Assembly: GCF_006716065.1 (NCBI RefSeq)
Contig: NZ_VFOL01000001.1
Location: forward strand, 4,588,001-4,652,000
Origin: Salinispora arenicola
GTDB lineage: Bacteria; Actinomycetota; Actinomycetes; Mycobacteriales; Micromonosporaceae
Length of the DNA: 64,000 nucleotides
Direction of reading: 5' to 3'
Positions 16,611 to 28,733 of the stretch are shown one piece after another. The position numbers and the translations under genes are program-made. The notes below the pieces were generated by a model. It worked only from the letters and a program-made list of their open reading frames with translations, made no database searches and had not been told where the DNA came from. The stretch's first letter is position 1, and each line of letters begins with the position of its first letter.

Positions 16611-17219
16611 TCAGGGTCGTGGTCCCTGCCGGAGCAGCTTGAGATAGGACTTCTCGAGAACCTGCGACCACGCCATTCCGGCGTCACGTGCAAGCGCGGT
16701 GTCCTCATCCGACGGTACGTACCACTCGAGCGAGGGCTTGTTCGGCAGCTCACCCGCAAGATACATACCCAGGTACTTGAGCGGGGGTTCCCAACCGGAA
16801 CCGACACCCCAGTCACCGGTCCGGTAGTCGCTGGACACAAACACCTCCCGCACCGAGGCGTGCTCGAGCTCCAATTGGGTGCCGCCCTCGACCTCGGTCA
16901 GTCGGATCTCGACCTCGTCCGGGACCGCTCCCTGGAACGACCAGGTCAGGCGAAGGAGGTGCGGTGCGTCGCAGGTGAGGATCTCTCCGTCGGCGTTCAT
17001 CTCGATCGAGAAACGGCCGCCCTCGCGCAGGTCGCCGGTCACCGGCAGGAAGAACCGGTTGATGCGTTCCGGATCGGTGATGGCGGACCAGACCTCGCTG
17101 ATCGGAGCCGCGTAGACGCGACGCATGATCGCGGAGTGCGCGTCGCCCGCGCCGATCGTGCGTCGCCCGAGTTCACGTTCGGTGTGATCTACCGGGTGTT
17201 TGACCTCGCTGTCGCTCAT
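16611..17219 (-). CDS. SRPBCC/AHSA1-family protein
   Basis: A 202-residue START-fold protein of the activator-of-Hsp90-ATPase-1-like family. It shows MRRVYAAPISEVWSAITDPERINRFFLPV, DLREGGRFSIEMNADGEILT and RLTWSFQG, then a C-terminal helix (WSQVLEKSYLKLL). I take the ATG at 17219 (MSDSEV) as the start because GGATGGAGAAAC precedes it; the frame extends nine codons further without a better signal. Such proteins commonly pair with ArsR-type regulators, and one lies 1.9 kb away (19112-19537). Ligand or client unknown. Confidence 0.85.
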   Translation of the reverse strand: MSDSEVKHPVDHTERELGRRTIGAGDAHSAIMRRVYAAPISEVWSAITDPERINRFFLPVTGDLREGGRFSIEMNADGEILTCDAPHLLRLTWSFQGAVPDEVEIRLTEVEGGTQLELEHASVREVFVSSDYRTGDWGVGSGWEPPLKYLGMYLAGELPNKPSLEWYVPSDEDTALARDAGMAWSQVLEKSYLKLLRQGPRP

Positions 17220-17644
17220 GTTTCTCCATCCGAGTCGGGTCGGCACCGTGGCGTGGAGCGCGTGGAGCGCACAATATCAAGTACGACGTATATATCGCTA
17301 GGCTAAATAACCGTGGCCTGGCCGGCTACGCCAGCGTAAAGCCGGATCACGGAGCCAGCCGCCCCAACCCGCCGTTGACCACGCCGGATCAGAAGGGTGA
17401 GATTCCCGTGGCCCCGGTCTGGCCACGAACCCCTGCCGTCGGTGGCCCGGCTACGCGCACAACGACCACTATGCACACCTAGGATTGTGCGCTTTTCACT
17501 ACATCACCGGAGGTATGCCAACAGCCGTGCGCTCCCATGGGTTGGCAGCGATCCGCAGTCTCGACGCGGTGACAGCGGCGGCCGGGAGCGTGGTGGGCCG
17601 ATCCGACAGCGCCCATATCCTTGATGCCTGGTAGACACGGGCGG
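17220..17644. other. Intergenic interval, promoter of the SRPBCC gene and nothing else recognised
   Basis: The first ~100 bp contain an AT-rich run (TATATATCGCTAGGCTAAAT region near 17288-17310) that could hold the promoter of the minus-strand SRPBCC gene. The rest is GC-rich without a credible frame, hairpin or repeat. Confidence 0.4.
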
Positions 17645-18454
17645 TCACTTCACGCGTGTCGCCAACAGTTGCCAGAACCGGGCCATCCGTAGGTAGGGCT
17701 CACGGTCGCACAATGCCAGTTCGAGCCGTTCCAGGTCGGCGAAGAAGGCCGGCGTGTGCTTGAGTTCGTCGTTGGCGATCAGATCGGTCGCGCACCGGAT
17801 ACCGAACCGGTCCGTCACCGTGCAGCCCGACTTCTCCAGTGCGGCGGCAACGTCCTCCGCCTCCAACCGCAGCATGTCGTGCTCGAATGTCTCCGAGAAC
17901 AACGCCTCGGCGTCGAGTAGTCCAAACGCCTCGGCGGGACTACTCCGCCGGACGGCAATCGCCAACAGGTCCATCGCCGGGTTCGGAGCCAAGACCGAAA
18001 TCAGGCCACCGGGCCGGACGGCCGTCGCGAGCCCGGCAACGGCAGCCGGGGTGTCGGGCAGGTAGTGCAGCACGTTGTGGCAGAGGACCAGATCGAAGCC
18101 GACCTCGCCGGTCCGTCGAAGCTCCGGGACCTCGTCGACCCCGGCACAGACAGTTCGGACCAGATGGTCGACACCGGCGGCCCGGGCCCGCGCACGAGCC
18201 CGGGCAAGCAGTGCCGGGGCATGGTCGACGATGGTGACGTGGTGCCCCCGCTGGGCCAACCGCAGGCTGTCGGCTCCGTCGGCACCGCCGGCGTCCAAGA
18301 CCCGACAGGTGCCGGACAACCGACGCACCGCCCGGTCGACGGTGTGGGCGACCAGCCGGTAGCGCAGTCGTCCCCAGGGGGTTTCCTGCCAGGCGTCCCA
18401 CGCCTCGGCCCTCCGGTCGAAGACCTCGGGAGTGGCTTGCGGACGGTCAGACAT
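17645..18454 (-). CDS. Class I SAM-dependent methyltransferase (SmtA/CmoM-like)
   Basis: A 269-residue methyltransferase with the SAM motif VLDAGGADGADSLRLAQRG, the acidic strand end VTIVDHAP and the post-motif FDLVLCHNVLHYLPD. The N terminus (VFDRRAEAWDAWQETPWGRLRY) and C terminus (YLRMARFWQLLATRVK) are typical of the small CmoM/SmtA group. Several such proteins modify tRNA or small molecules; the substrate cannot be assigned. It is flanked by long non-coding intervals and is not obviously in an operon. Confidence 0.85.
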   Translation of the reverse strand: MSDRPQATPEVFDRRAEAWDAWQETPWGRLRYRLVAHTVDRAVRRLSGTCRVLDAGGADGADSLRLAQRGHHVTIVDHAPALLARARARARAAGVDHLVRTVCAGVDEVPELRRTGEVGFDLVLCHNVLHYLPDTPAAVAGLATAVRPGGLISVLAPNPAMDLLAIAVRRSSPAEAFGLLDAEALFSETFEHDMLRLEAEDVAAALEKSGCTVTDRFGIRCATDLIANDELKHTPAFFADLERLELALCDREPYLRMARFWQLLATRVK

Positions 18455-19111
18455 CGCACCTCGCTCGTCGGTTGAACTCGGACAACCCGGAACGGCGGGG
18501 CCAGCGCGAGAACGAGAGCGGCCGCCGTCACCGCCCCACCACCCGTCGCATTCGGGGCCGGGACTCCAGGAGATTCGGCATGAGCGCTCCCGAGGGGTCA
18601 GGGTGGGCCAAGGCGGGATTCGTGGTCAGGCCTGAGGAGACCGTAGTCGATCTCGTCGATAGCAAGCGCCTTCGATGGTGCGGTCCTGTCTCACCGTTTC
18701 GGGGGCGAGGCTGGCAGCCTCCCATTGTCCATTGTGGACTGCTGGGTGGGAACCCAACTGGCCGCCGTCGAGGCGGAGTGGTCATGGATGGGCGCATCCG
18801 GTGAACCGTGGCGGTGCCGGGCGGACGGGTGCAGGTCCATCACCGCGGTCGCCGCCAGGCGACCTGGTGGGCGGTGGCGCGCACCACCCCGGCGGCCGCA
18901 CCCGACCGGCGGGAGTCGTCGCCGACGAGGGTCACGGCACCGGCGCCCCTATGGAGGGCGAAGACAACTGCCGGTGGCGTCGGCCGGCAGCAGGTAGGCG
19001 CACCAGGTTCCATCCCGGATGCTTCGGGACGATGAGCACGTGCCTTCCCATCGACCGGGTGGAACATCACGGCAGAACCGGTATTCGTCGGGCAGGCGAC
19101 GACACGAGGTC
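18455..19111. other. Interval with no convincing gene
   Basis: A 74-codon plus-strand frame at 18580-18804 (MSAPEGSGWAKAGFVV start, AGGAG upstream) is the best candidate, but it has no recognisable homology and ends in a basic low-complexity tail. Overlapping minus frames at 18840-19233 look like decayed coding sequence. I report no gene. Confidence 0.35.
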
Positions 19112-19537
19112 TCACCCGGCCCGGCGGCCCCTGATGGTCTTCCGCCCGGAACTGGGCTCCTCGGCCCGCTCAGCCGCACCACCGGCCGGCGGTCCCACCG
19201 GGTCGGCGGCGGTGCGGTGTACCCGGCGGCCACGGACCAACTCGGTCTCGAGGGCGTCCAAGCGCTGAGCCCAGAACTGCCGATATCGGCCGAGCCACCG
19301 ATCGATCTCCTGGAGCGGCTCCGGTTGCACCGCGTAGAAGCGACGGTTGCCGTCGGGCCGCACCGTGGTGAAGCCGCTCTCGCGCAGGACCTTCAGGTGC
19401 TGCGAGACGCCCGGCTGAGAGATCCCGAACTCCTCCTGCACCACCACACCGATCTCACCGGCCGTCCGCTCGCCATCAACAAGCAGCTCGAGGATCCGTC
19501 GGCGGACCGGATCACCGAGAACATCGAAGGCGTGCAT
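19112..19537 (-). CDS. ArsR-family winged-helix repressor
   Basis: A 141-residue regulator. MHAFDVLGDPVRRRILELLVDGERT is the classic N terminus, followed by the recognition helix region FGISQPGVSQHLKVLRESGF and the wing TVRPDGNRRFYAV. The region YRQFWAQRLDALETEL forms the last helix. The frame is open upstream to 19648, but the family N terminus fixes the start at the ATG of 19537. No metal-binding CxC motif is present, so it is not an arsenic sensor. This subtype usually controls an adjacent SRPBCC gene, and the protein at 16611-17219 is the likely partner. The C-terminal ~30 residues are a disordered basic tail. Confidence 0.88.
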   Translation of the reverse strand: MHAFDVLGDPVRRRILELLVDGERTAGEIGVVVQEEFGISQPGVSQHLKVLRESGFTTVRPDGNRRFYAVQPEPLQEIDRWLGRYRQFWAQRLDALETELVRGRRVHRTAADPVGPPAGGAAERAEEPSSGRKTIRGRRAG

Positions 19538-19709
19538 CTGACCATGATGCCAAGGACCATTTCCGCACTTCAAGGCAACAAGGATGTGATCTTGATCGGG
19601 CTCGGCGGCCACCAACCGCGAATCGACACCTGCCGGTCGGCGCCTCACGCTGACCGACCCCCACGTCGTGCTGGGGGCCGGTCAGCCGGGCGAGGCTACC
19701 CGGATCAGG

Positions 19710-21143
19710 TCAGGAGGCCATCCGCGCGGCACCCCAGGCGGGTAGGGCCCGGTCCAGATCGGGCCCGATGGCACCGGCCCACGCGACGTAACCGTCGGGC
19801 CGCACCAGCATCGGTGTGGTCTGCTCCGCTGGCCGCAACGTCACCAGATGCTCGTAGCCGGGGCGTTCCGGACCTGGGTCCACCAGGACGAACTCGCCAC
19901 CACGCAGCGCCGTGTACAGCCGCCCCCCGTCCTGGGCTGCGAGATCGGGGGCACGCTGGCCGACCAATGAGTGCGAGCCAGGCGACGCCGGATAGCGTAC
20001 GCCAATCCCGCTGAGCCGCATCCGCAGCTGGTCGCCCAACGGTCGCACGGCGATGGCTGCACGAAAGATTCCGTTACGGGCCGTCCGCGCAAGCGAGGGC
20101 CGCAGGATCGCCGCCCGAATCAGCCCTCCGCTCGTGCGCAGCACCATGCGGCCGACCGGATGGCGCTCCGCCTCGTATGTGTCGAGCAGACTGTCACCAG
20201 CCCGGCCGTGCAGCACGGCAGCGAGCTTCCATCCCAGGTTGGCCGCGTCCTGCAGGCCGGTGTTCATGCCCATGCCGCCGGCCGGCGAGTGGACGTGGGC
20301 GGCATCGCCAGCGAGCAGCACACGCCCCCGCCGATAGCTGTTGGCCTGCCGCTCGTCACTGTGAAAACGAGACATCCAGCGTGGACTGTGCATGCCGTAG
20401 TCAGTTCCCGCGACCCGGCGTACGAGAGCGGCGGTCTCCTCGATAGTGACCGGCACGTCGTCGGGCGGCTCCCAGTTCGGATCCCGCGCCATGATCCGGT
20501 ACCAACCGTCGCCGAAGGGAACGATGAGGCAGAAGCCATGCTGGTTACCCAGGACCGTCAGCACCTCCGGCGGCGACTCGGTGACCCGGACGTCAGCCAA
20601 GATCAGCGAGCGCAGTACGGACTGGCCCGGAAAGTCCAGGCCGAGTTGGTCGCGCACCGTGGAGTGGCGTCCGTCGGCGCCGACGACGTACCGGCCCGTG
20701 AACGTGTGGACATCGCCGCCGTGGTCGACGGTCACCCGTACCTCGTCCCGGCCCGGCTCGATCCTGGTCACCCGGGCACCACGGACCAGTTCGGCCCCAC
20801 CTGCGACGGCGCGCTCCAGCAACAGCCGCTCCACGTGGTACTGAGGTGTGATGAGCAGGAAGGGGTAGCGGCTCGGCAGCGACGCGAGGGACACCGTCAC
20901 CGAGCCGAACAGCCGGAGCCTGCCCAGCGCCTTACCGGTGGCGATCAGCTGGTCGGCGAGCCCGCGGGCGTCGAACTGCTCGAGTGTCCGCGCGTGCACC
21001 CCGAACGCTCGGGTCAGGTTCGACTCCTCGCGACGCTTCTCCAGGACCGCGACCCGCACCCCGGCCGCCGCGAGGTCACCGGCGAGCAGCAGCCCGGTTG
21101 GTCCAGCTCCGACGATCACGACATCATAGGCGGATTCGCCCAT
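19710..21143 (-). CDS. Group A FAD-dependent monooxygenase (aromatic hydroxylase type)
   Basis: A 477-residue flavoprotein with the dinucleotide motif VVIVGAGPTGLLLAGDLA and the DG motif VVGADGRHSTVR. The GD motif is GRVLLAGDAAHVHSPAGGMGMN, and a C-terminal thioredoxin-like domain (QRAPDLA...) is present. The family (PgaE/MtmOIV/RdmE relatives) hydroxylates or oxidatively cleaves aromatic polyketides with NADPH and O2. It stands between ArsR and katG on the minus strand with no tight operon, so the substrate is unknown. A second member lies at 50720-52345. Confidence 0.9.
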   Translation of the reverse strand: MGESAYDVVIVGAGPTGLLLAGDLAAAGVRVAVLEKRREESNLTRAFGVHARTLEQFDARGLADQLIATGKALGRLRLFGSVTVSLASLPSRYPFLLITPQYHVERLLLERAVAGGAELVRGARVTRIEPGRDEVRVTVDHGGDVHTFTGRYVVGADGRHSTVRDQLGLDFPGQSVLRSLILADVRVTESPPEVLTVLGNQHGFCLIVPFGDGWYRIMARDPNWEPPDDVPVTIEETAALVRRVAGTDYGMHSPRWMSRFHSDERQANSYRRGRVLLAGDAAHVHSPAGGMGMNTGLQDAANLGWKLAAVLHGRAGDSLLDTYEAERHPVGRMVLRTSGGLIRAAILRPSLARTARNGIFRAAIAVRPLGDQLRMRLSGIGVRYPASPGSHSLVGQRAPDLAAQDGGRLYTALRGGEFVLVDPGPERPGYEHLVTLRPAEQTTPMLVRPDGYVAWAGAIGPDLDRALPAWGAARMAS

Positions 21144-21746
21144 TGGTCAGCCCACCTCCGCCAGTCCGTGGCGTGGGGCACCCCGCCTCGAGCGGGTGTT
21201 CCTGGTATCGGGGGCGAACTGGGCGACGACGGTGACCAGGGGAATCAAACAAATAGTCATGGAAACTCCGATCGGCCGGTGGCCCACCCCGCGACGTGCC
21301 GGTGATGAGCACGCGATATCTCGTTCCACTCTCACCAGTGAGCCTATGCAGGTGAATGTCGCCGACACCAGGGGCCACGAACTGTGGCTTCGATGACAGT
21401 AAAACTGTGGCCGTGCACGAGATCCGCTGCTACTCGCAGGACACCGCCCGGTTGGGCGCCGGCCCGGTCACCTGACCCACCAGCGCACACAGAAGCACGG
21501 CTGGGAATGGGGGCCCGCGCCACAGCGGGCGGCCCGACATACGATGCCCACCGGTATGCGTAACGAGATCAGAGCACGTTGCCCCGCCGGCATGCAGGTG
21601 CCCGACTGCTTGGGCATGTATCGGGGCACGCACCGGGAACAGGCCTGGACCGGCGCGGAAACCGAAGCGATACACCACGAACGCTACCTGGTGGCCGAGC
21701 GGCTGTACCTGACCGAGGTGAATCCCCTGCGACTCGTTGGACAGGG
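21144..21746. other. Interval between the monooxygenase and katG, no gene called
   Basis: Upstream of the monooxygenase there is an AT-richer patch near 21240-21340 that may hold its promoter. A plus-strand frame from 21544 (MPTGMRNEIRARC...) reads through the katG terminator into antisense katG and is not supported as a gene. Confidence 0.4.
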
Positions 21747-21785
21747 ACGAGCCCGGTCAACCACTGTCGGGGCGACCGGGCTCGT
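21747..21785 (-). terminator. Hairpin terminator downstream of katG
   Basis: ACGAGCCCGGTC (21747-21758) and GACCGGGCTCGT (21774-21785) are perfectly complementary 12-bp arms with a 15-base loop. They lie 13 bases beyond the katG stop codon. There is no long U-tract, as is usual in high-GC actinomycetes. Confidence 0.8.
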
Positions 21786-21797
21786 CGTGATGTTCGA

Positions 21798-24074
<2,277 letters not shown>

Positions 24075-24084
24075 CTACTTCCCT

Positions 24085-24525
24085 TCAGAGTGACGGATCG
24101 CGGGAGTTGCGTCCGGTGATGCAGTCGGGGCAGGTACCCCGGTAGACGACCTCTGCCTCGTCGACCACGAATCCGTGGTCGTCCGAGGCAGTGAGGCAGG
24201 GAGCGTGGCCTACCGAACAGTCGACGTCGGCGATCGCGCCGCAGGACCGGCACACGACGTGGTGATGGTTGTCCCCCACCCTGGACTCGTACCGGGCGGG
24301 GGCGCCGTTCGGCTGGATACGTCGCACCAGGCCGGCGTCGGTGAGCGCGCGCAGCACGTCGTACACCGTCTGGTGGGACACCGTGGGAACACTGTCCCGG
24401 ACCAGGGCGATAACCCGGTCGGTGTCGACGTGCGGATGGTCATACAGTGCGGCGAGCACGGCCATCCGGGGTCGGGTCACGCGCAACGAGACCGCCCGTA
24501 GCTGCGTCTCGAAGTCGGGCGCCAT
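24085..24525 (-). CDS. furA: Fur-family redox/peroxide-responsive repressor FurA
   Basis: A 146-residue Fur-type regulator. The winged helix contains VTRPRMAVLAAL and VSHQTVYDVLRALTDAGLV. The metal-binding C-terminal part contains DNHHHVVCRSCGAIADVDC and a second Cys pair CPDC near the end. It precedes katG, as in many actinobacteria where FurA represses katG and itself. The ATG at 24525 (MAPDFETQL) fits the family N terminus; the frame extends twelve codons upstream without a better start. The AT-rich stretch around 24535-24565 is the likely promoter/operator. Confidence 0.92.
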   Translation of the reverse strand: MAPDFETQLRAVSLRVTRPRMAVLAALYDHPHVDTDRVIALVRDSVPTVSHQTVYDVLRALTDAGLVRRIQPNGAPARYESRVGDNHHHVVCRSCGAIADVDCSVGHAPCLTASDDHGFVVDEAEVVYRGTCPDCITGRNSRDPSL

Positions 24526-24637
24526 GCGAGACACGATAGCCACTCTTCTGGAATGAATCAAGTTTGTGGCGGATGATCAGATCCAACCCGGTGTCCCCTG
24601 CCCGCCGACTTCCGGGGAGCGCGCCGGCGCTGGGCCC

Positions 24638-26023
24638 TCAACGCCCGGAGTGCTCACCATCCGGTGTCGTCGCCACCTCCGGCGCCTCGGTGGCGGTGTC
24701 CCCGGTTTCGGCCACCTGGCCGGGAACCGCGCCCGGTGGACGCTGCCTCCCCCCGCCGTTGCGGTCAGTGCGCAACCGGAGGTAGAGCAGGGCCGCGCCC
24801 GTGACGACCAGGGGCCACACCAGGTAGACACCGGTCATGATCAACAGAAACAGCACCGCTCCGACCGTCACCGCAGCCGCCCACCAGGTCTTGCTGCGCG
24901 ACGGTAGCAGCCGCAGTGCCGCCGCGACCCCCACGGCGTAGACCGTGACGAATGATCCGGTGGTCAGCAGGACCAGCGGACGAGGGCCGACACCAGCGGC
25001 GAGCACCGCGAACAGGGCCAGGAAGGACAGCGCCGCGTTGATGGCCAGGCTACGCCGCGGCACCTCGCCGGCCACGGTCCCTCTGGTGAGCCAGACGGGC
25101 AGGGCACCATCCCGACCGAGCGCCGCGCCGAGCTTCGCCGCGCCGGCGTAGTACGCGTTCATCGCGCCGAAGGTGAGCAGCAGCGCGGCGGCCGCGGCAA
25201 GCCACCGGGCATCGCCGCCGAGCGCGACAGCGAACAACTCGCCCAACGGCGCGTCGGCGGTGGCGGCGGACGACCCGAGTACCGCGATGATGGCGAAGGC
25301 GACCGCGAGGTACAACGCGCCGACCACGATGACCGCCGCCGCGGTGGCCCGCGGCAGGTCCCGGGCAGGGCGGCGGAACTCCGCGGTCAGGTGCGTGATC
25401 GCCTCCCAGCCGACGAAGCTCCACACCAGCAACGCGGCAGCGGGACCGATCGCCGTCCAGCCGTGCGGGGCGAACGGTTCGAAGTTGCCGGCGGAGGCGT
25501 GGGGTAGCGACAGGACCACGGACACGAGCAGGAACGTGACCAGGACACCGGCCAACGCGAGCTGCACCCTCCCGGCGAGTTGAACCCCGAAGAAGTTGGT
25601 GGCGGTGACCACGACCATGAGGAGAACGGCCGTGACCGCCACGGTGAGGTCGCCACCACCGACAGCGGCCTCCACGTACGCGCCACCGAAGAGCGCAGCC
25701 GCGGCGGCACCGGGTGGCACCGCGAAGTAGAAACACCATCCCACGACGGCCGCGGCCCGTGGCCCGAAGGCCATTCGGGAATACGTCGACACGCCGCCCG
25801 CGTCCGGGTAGCGGGAGCCGAGCGCGGCGAAGGTCGCCGCGAGCGGGGCGGACACGACCACAAGCAGCAGCCAGGCCAGCAGTGAGGCGGGTCCGGCGGC
25901 CTCGGCCGCCAGCGCGGGAAGAGCGATGACTCCGGTCCCCAGGACGGCGCCGACATACAGCGCGGTGCCCTGCGCGACGGTCAGCCGGCCGCCGACAGCC
26001 GGCACGGACGGTGTATCAGCCAT
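24638..26023 (-). CDS. APC-superfamily amino acid permease
   Basis: A 461-residue polytopic membrane protein with about twelve hydrophobic segments. It begins GGRLTVAQGTALYVGAVLGTGVIALPALAAEAAGPASL, which contains the family's GxGI motif in the first membrane helix. The last ~45 residues are a hydrophilic Pro/Glu/Thr-rich cytoplasmic tail. AGGGTGAT lies upstream of the ATG at 26023, which I prefer to an upstream TTG. The substrate is probably an amino acid or amine. The divergent GlxA-type regulator 71 bp away may control it. Confidence 0.88.
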   Translation of the reverse strand: MADTPSVPAVGGRLTVAQGTALYVGAVLGTGVIALPALAAEAAGPASLLAWLLLVVVSAPLAATFAALGSRYPDAGGVSTYSRMAFGPRAAAVVGWCFYFAVPPGAAAAALFGGAYVEAAVGGGDLTVAVTAVLLMVVVTATNFFGVQLAGRVQLALAGVLVTFLLVSVVLSLPHASAGNFEPFAPHGWTAIGPAAALLVWSFVGWEAITHLTAEFRRPARDLPRATAAAVIVVGALYLAVAFAIIAVLGSSAATADAPLGELFAVALGGDARWLAAAAALLLTFGAMNAYYAGAAKLGAALGRDGALPVWLTRGTVAGEVPRRSLAINAALSFLALFAVLAAGVGPRPLVLLTTGSFVTVYAVGVAAALRLLPSRSKTWWAAAVTVGAVLFLLIMTGVYLVWPLVVTGAALLYLRLRTDRNGGGRQRPPGAVPGQVAETGDTATEAPEVATTPDGEHSGR

Positions 26024-26094
26024 GAGATCACCCTCGTCCGAACCACCCTCGTTCAAACAGATGGATTCATGCCGGGGTGCGGTAGATTTCTGCC

Positions 26095-27135
26095 ATGGGA
26101 GCGCACGTCATTGCGGTGGCGGTGACCGACAGCCTGCCTATCTTCGAGCTGGCCGTGCCGCAGGAGGTGTTCGGCACCGACCGCCGGGACATCGCCGATC
26201 CGTGGTACGACATGCGCCTGTGCGCGGCCGAACCGGGCCCACTGCGCACCACCGGAGGCGGCTTCCTCAACCCGTCGTACGGCTTGGACGATCTGGTCGA
26301 GGCAGACACCGTGCTGGTGCCGGCGTGCGCGCGGGCAGCCCAGGTCAACCCACCGGCCGACCTGGTCGAGGCACTCCGGGTGGCGCACGCGCGGGGCAAG
26401 CGCATTGTCGGCATCTGCACCGGCGCGTACGTGCTGGCCGCGGCCGATCTGCTCGACGGCCGCCGGGCAACGACCCACTGGATGAACGCCCAGGACTTCG
26501 CGGCCCGGTTTCCCCTGGTCGACCTCGACCCTCGGGTGCTCTACGTGGATGAGGGCGACATCCTCACCTCCGCCGGGACGGCCGCCGCGATCGATCTGTG
26601 CCTGCACCTGGTGTGGCGGGACCACGGCGCGGCGATCGCCCACGAGGTCGCCCGCCGGATGGTCGTGCCCCCGCATCGGGGCGGTGAGCACACCCAGTAC
26701 CCGTCCGCACCAGCACGGAGCGTGCCCCCCGACGACCTGAGCGCGGTGCTGGAATGGGCCCGCGGCCGGCTTGACCAGCCACTGACGGTCAACGACCTGG
26801 CGCGTGCGGCGAACCTGAGCCCGCGTACGTTCGCCCGGCGGTTCCGCGACACGCTCGGGACCACTCCGTTGCAGTGGCTACTGGAGCAGCGGGTCCGGCT
26901 GGCTCAGGAACTGCTGGAGACCACGGACGAGCCGGTGGAACGGATAGCTCACCGCACCGGCTTCGGTACGGGCGCCAACCTGCGCCAGCACTTCGGTCGG
27001 GTCAGCGGGGTGACCCCCCAGTCCTACCGGCACGTGTTCCGCTACCGCAACGCCGCGGCGGCATCGCCGGTTGTCCACGACACCTCGGAGCATCCGGCGT
27101 TGGTGATCGCCCGCTCGGGCGGCGAGGCGAGGTGA
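26095..27135 (+). CDS. GlxA/FtrA-type regulator (DJ-1/PfpI domain plus AraC HTH)
   Basis: A 346-residue two-domain regulator. Residues ~1-190 form a DJ-1/PfpI-like domain with the nucleophile-elbow sequence IVGICTGAYVLAAADLLDGRRATTHW. Residues ~210-320 form an AraC-type DNA-binding domain (LDQPLTVNDLARAANLSPRTFARRF and RIAHRTGFGTGANLRQHF). Such proteins sense small metabolites such as amines or aldehydes. It is divergent from the APC permease across a 71-bp promoter region, a common regulator-target arrangement. Confidence 0.92.
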   Translation: MGAHVIAVAVTDSLPIFELAVPQEVFGTDRRDIADPWYDMRLCAAEPGPLRTTGGGFLNPSYGLDDLVEADTVLVPACARAAQVNPPADLVEALRVAHARGKRIVGICTGAYVLAAADLLDGRRATTHWMNAQDFAARFPLVDLDPRVLYVDEGDILTSAGTAAAIDLCLHLVWRDHGAAIAHEVARRMVVPPHRGGEHTQYPSAPARSVPPDDLSAVLEWARGRLDQPLTVNDLARAANLSPRTFARRFRDTLGTTPLQWLLEQRVRLAQELLETTDEPVERIAHRTGFGTGANLRQHFGRVSGVTPQSYRHVFRYRNAAAASPVVHDTSEHPALVIARSGGEAR

Positions 27136-27251
27136 GCTGACCGATCACGTGCGACGGCGCCGCCCCACTCGGAGGGGGCCGCACCATACGGCGCCGCGCC
27201 ATTCGGACGGGGCCGCGCCGCTCCGACGGCGCCGTCGCCGCTGCGGTCAGC
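27136..27251. repeat. Repeat-rich hairpin region between convergent genes
   Basis: The intergenic region carries imperfect tandem units beginning GGCGCCG at about 34-40-bp spacing (near 27156, 27190 and 27229). It also has a perfect 14-bp palindrome CGACGGCGCCGTCG at 27224-27237. The outer arms GCTGACCG (27136-27143) and CGGTCAGC (27244-27251) are complementary, so the region can fold as a large stem. Position between the two stop codons suggests a bidirectional terminator. Confidence 0.65.
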
Positions 27252-28629
27252 CACGTGCGGCCAGGTTGCGCAGCAATAGCGCCTCGGCCAGACACACCCG
27301 GGCGAACTCCCCCAGATGCAGGCTCTCGTTGGGCCCATGCGCACGGGTGTGCGGGTCCTCCACGCCGGTGACGAGAATCGCGGCGTTCGGGAACGCCTCC
27401 TGGAACGTCGCGATGAACGGGATGGAGCCCCCGACACCGATGTCGACCGGGTCGGTGCCGTCCCAGGCGGTGCGGAACGCGGCCCGGGCGGCGTCGTGCC
27501 GGGGGCCGGAGGCGTCGATACGACACGGCGCACCACCGCCCTCGTACCGAAAACTCACCTCGGCGCCCCAATCGACGTGAGCCCGCAGGTGCGCGCACAG
27601 CGCCTGGTACGCCCGCTGCGGGTCGTCGCCGGGGGCGAGGCGGACGCTCACTTTCGCGGTGGCCTCGGGAACCAGGGCGTTGGCCGCCTCCCGGGTGCTC
27701 GGTGCGTCGAGGCCCAACACGTTGATCGCGGGTTGGGTCCAGAGGCGGTCGACGAGGTGGCCGGTACCGGTCAGCCGCACCCCGTCGAGGACACCGGCCG
27801 CCGTGCGCAGCCTCTCCTCCGGCAGATCCAGCGGTGCGGCCGACCCGGCGGCCAGTCCCGCGACGGCGGGAGATCCAGCCGAGTCGTGCAGGGTGCCCAG
27901 CAGGCGGGCGAGGACGGTCAGGGCATCCGGCACCGGGCCGCCGAACACGCCCGAGTGCACCGCCTGGCGCAGCACCCGCACCTGCACGAGGCAGTTCATC
28001 ACCCCGCGCAGTGAGGTGGTGAGGGCCGGTACGCCGACGTCCCAGTTGCCGGAGTCGGCGATGACGATGACGTCGGCGTTCAGCCGCTCGCGGTGACGGG
28101 CGATGAGGTCGGGCAGGGACGAGGAGCCGTACTCCTCCTCGCCCTCGACGAAGACCACCACCGACAGCGGCAGGTCGGCGCCGAACGCGCGCAACGCCGC
28201 GACGTGTGCCATCAGGCCCGCCTTGTCGTCCGCCGCACCCCGACCGTAGAGGCGGCCGTCGCGTTCGACCGGCTCGAACGGATCGCTTCTCCACAGCCGC
28301 AGGTCTCCGGTGGGTTGGACGTCGTGGTGCGCGTAGAGCAACACGGTGGGACGTCCGGCGGGGCCGGCACGGTGGCCGAGCACGGCGGGCTGCCCGCCCG
28401 CCCGGACGACCTCGGTACTGAGGCCGCAGGCGCGCAGCAGGGCGGCGACCGCGGTGGCGGAGCGCTCCAGGTGATGGTGGTCGAAGCCGTCGTAGGCGAT
28501 GCTGGGGATTCGGACCAGCCGTTCCAGGTCGGCGCGAACGCCGGGCATCTCGTTGGCCACGGCGGCGCGCAACTGGTCGTCGGTCGGTAGGGTAGCGGGA
28601 CTTCGGTTCGGCTGTACGGGCGAAGGCAC
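27247..28629 (-). CDS. M20-family metallopeptidase (dipeptidase)
   Basis: A 460-residue zinc dipeptidase of the ArgE/DapE/carnosinase family. Zinc-site motifs are visible: [13 protein letters not shown] (His/Asp), [14 protein letters not shown] (bridging Asp) and [12 protein letters not shown] (general-base Glu). A late [10 protein letters not shown] supplies the final His. The lid-domain region around [14 protein letters not shown] is also typical. GTG at 28629 is chosen as start because GGAAGGAAA lies just upstream and the longer frame adds an unrelated basic segment. It is convergent with the GlxA-type gene and 104 bp from the VOC gene on the same strand. Confidence 0.9.
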   Translation of the reverse strand: MPSPVQPNRSPATLPTDDQLRAAVANEMPGVRADLERLVRIPSIAYDGFDHHHLERSATAVAALLRACGLSTEVVRAGGQPAVLGHRAGPAGRPTVLLYAHHDVQPTGDLRLWRSDPFEPVERDGRLYGRGAADDKAGLMAHVAALRAFGADLPLSVVVFVEGEEEYGSSSLPDLIARHRERLNADVIVIADSGNWDVGVPALTTSLRGVMNCLVQVRVLRQAVHSGVFGGPVPDALTVLARLLGTLHDSAGSPAVAGLAAGSAAPLDLPEERLRTAAGVLDGVRLTGTGHLVDRLWTQPAINVLGLDAPSTREAANALVPEATAKVSVRLAPGDDPQRAYQALCAHLRAHVDWGAEVSFRYEGGGAPCRIDASGPRHDAARAAFRTAWDGTDPVDIGVGGSIPFIATFQEAFPNAAILVTGVEDPHTRAHGPNESLHLGEFARVCLAEALLLRNLAARG

Positions 28630-28733
28630 GGTGGTTTCCTTCCGGTTGCAGGGCAGGTTCCGCCGGGCCACCCGCCGCCGGGACACGGCGGGTGGCCCCA
28701 CGGTGGGCACGGAGGCGGCCCCCGGCTGTCCGG

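Noticed and set aside
18580..18804. 74-codon gene with AGGAG upstream
   Set aside because: No recognisable family, basic low-complexity end and surrounding frames look decayed; kept only as a note in the interval entry.
27136..27251. CRISPR array
   Set aside because: The units are imperfect, GC-rich and continuous without unique spacers; a terminator-like repeat region fits better.
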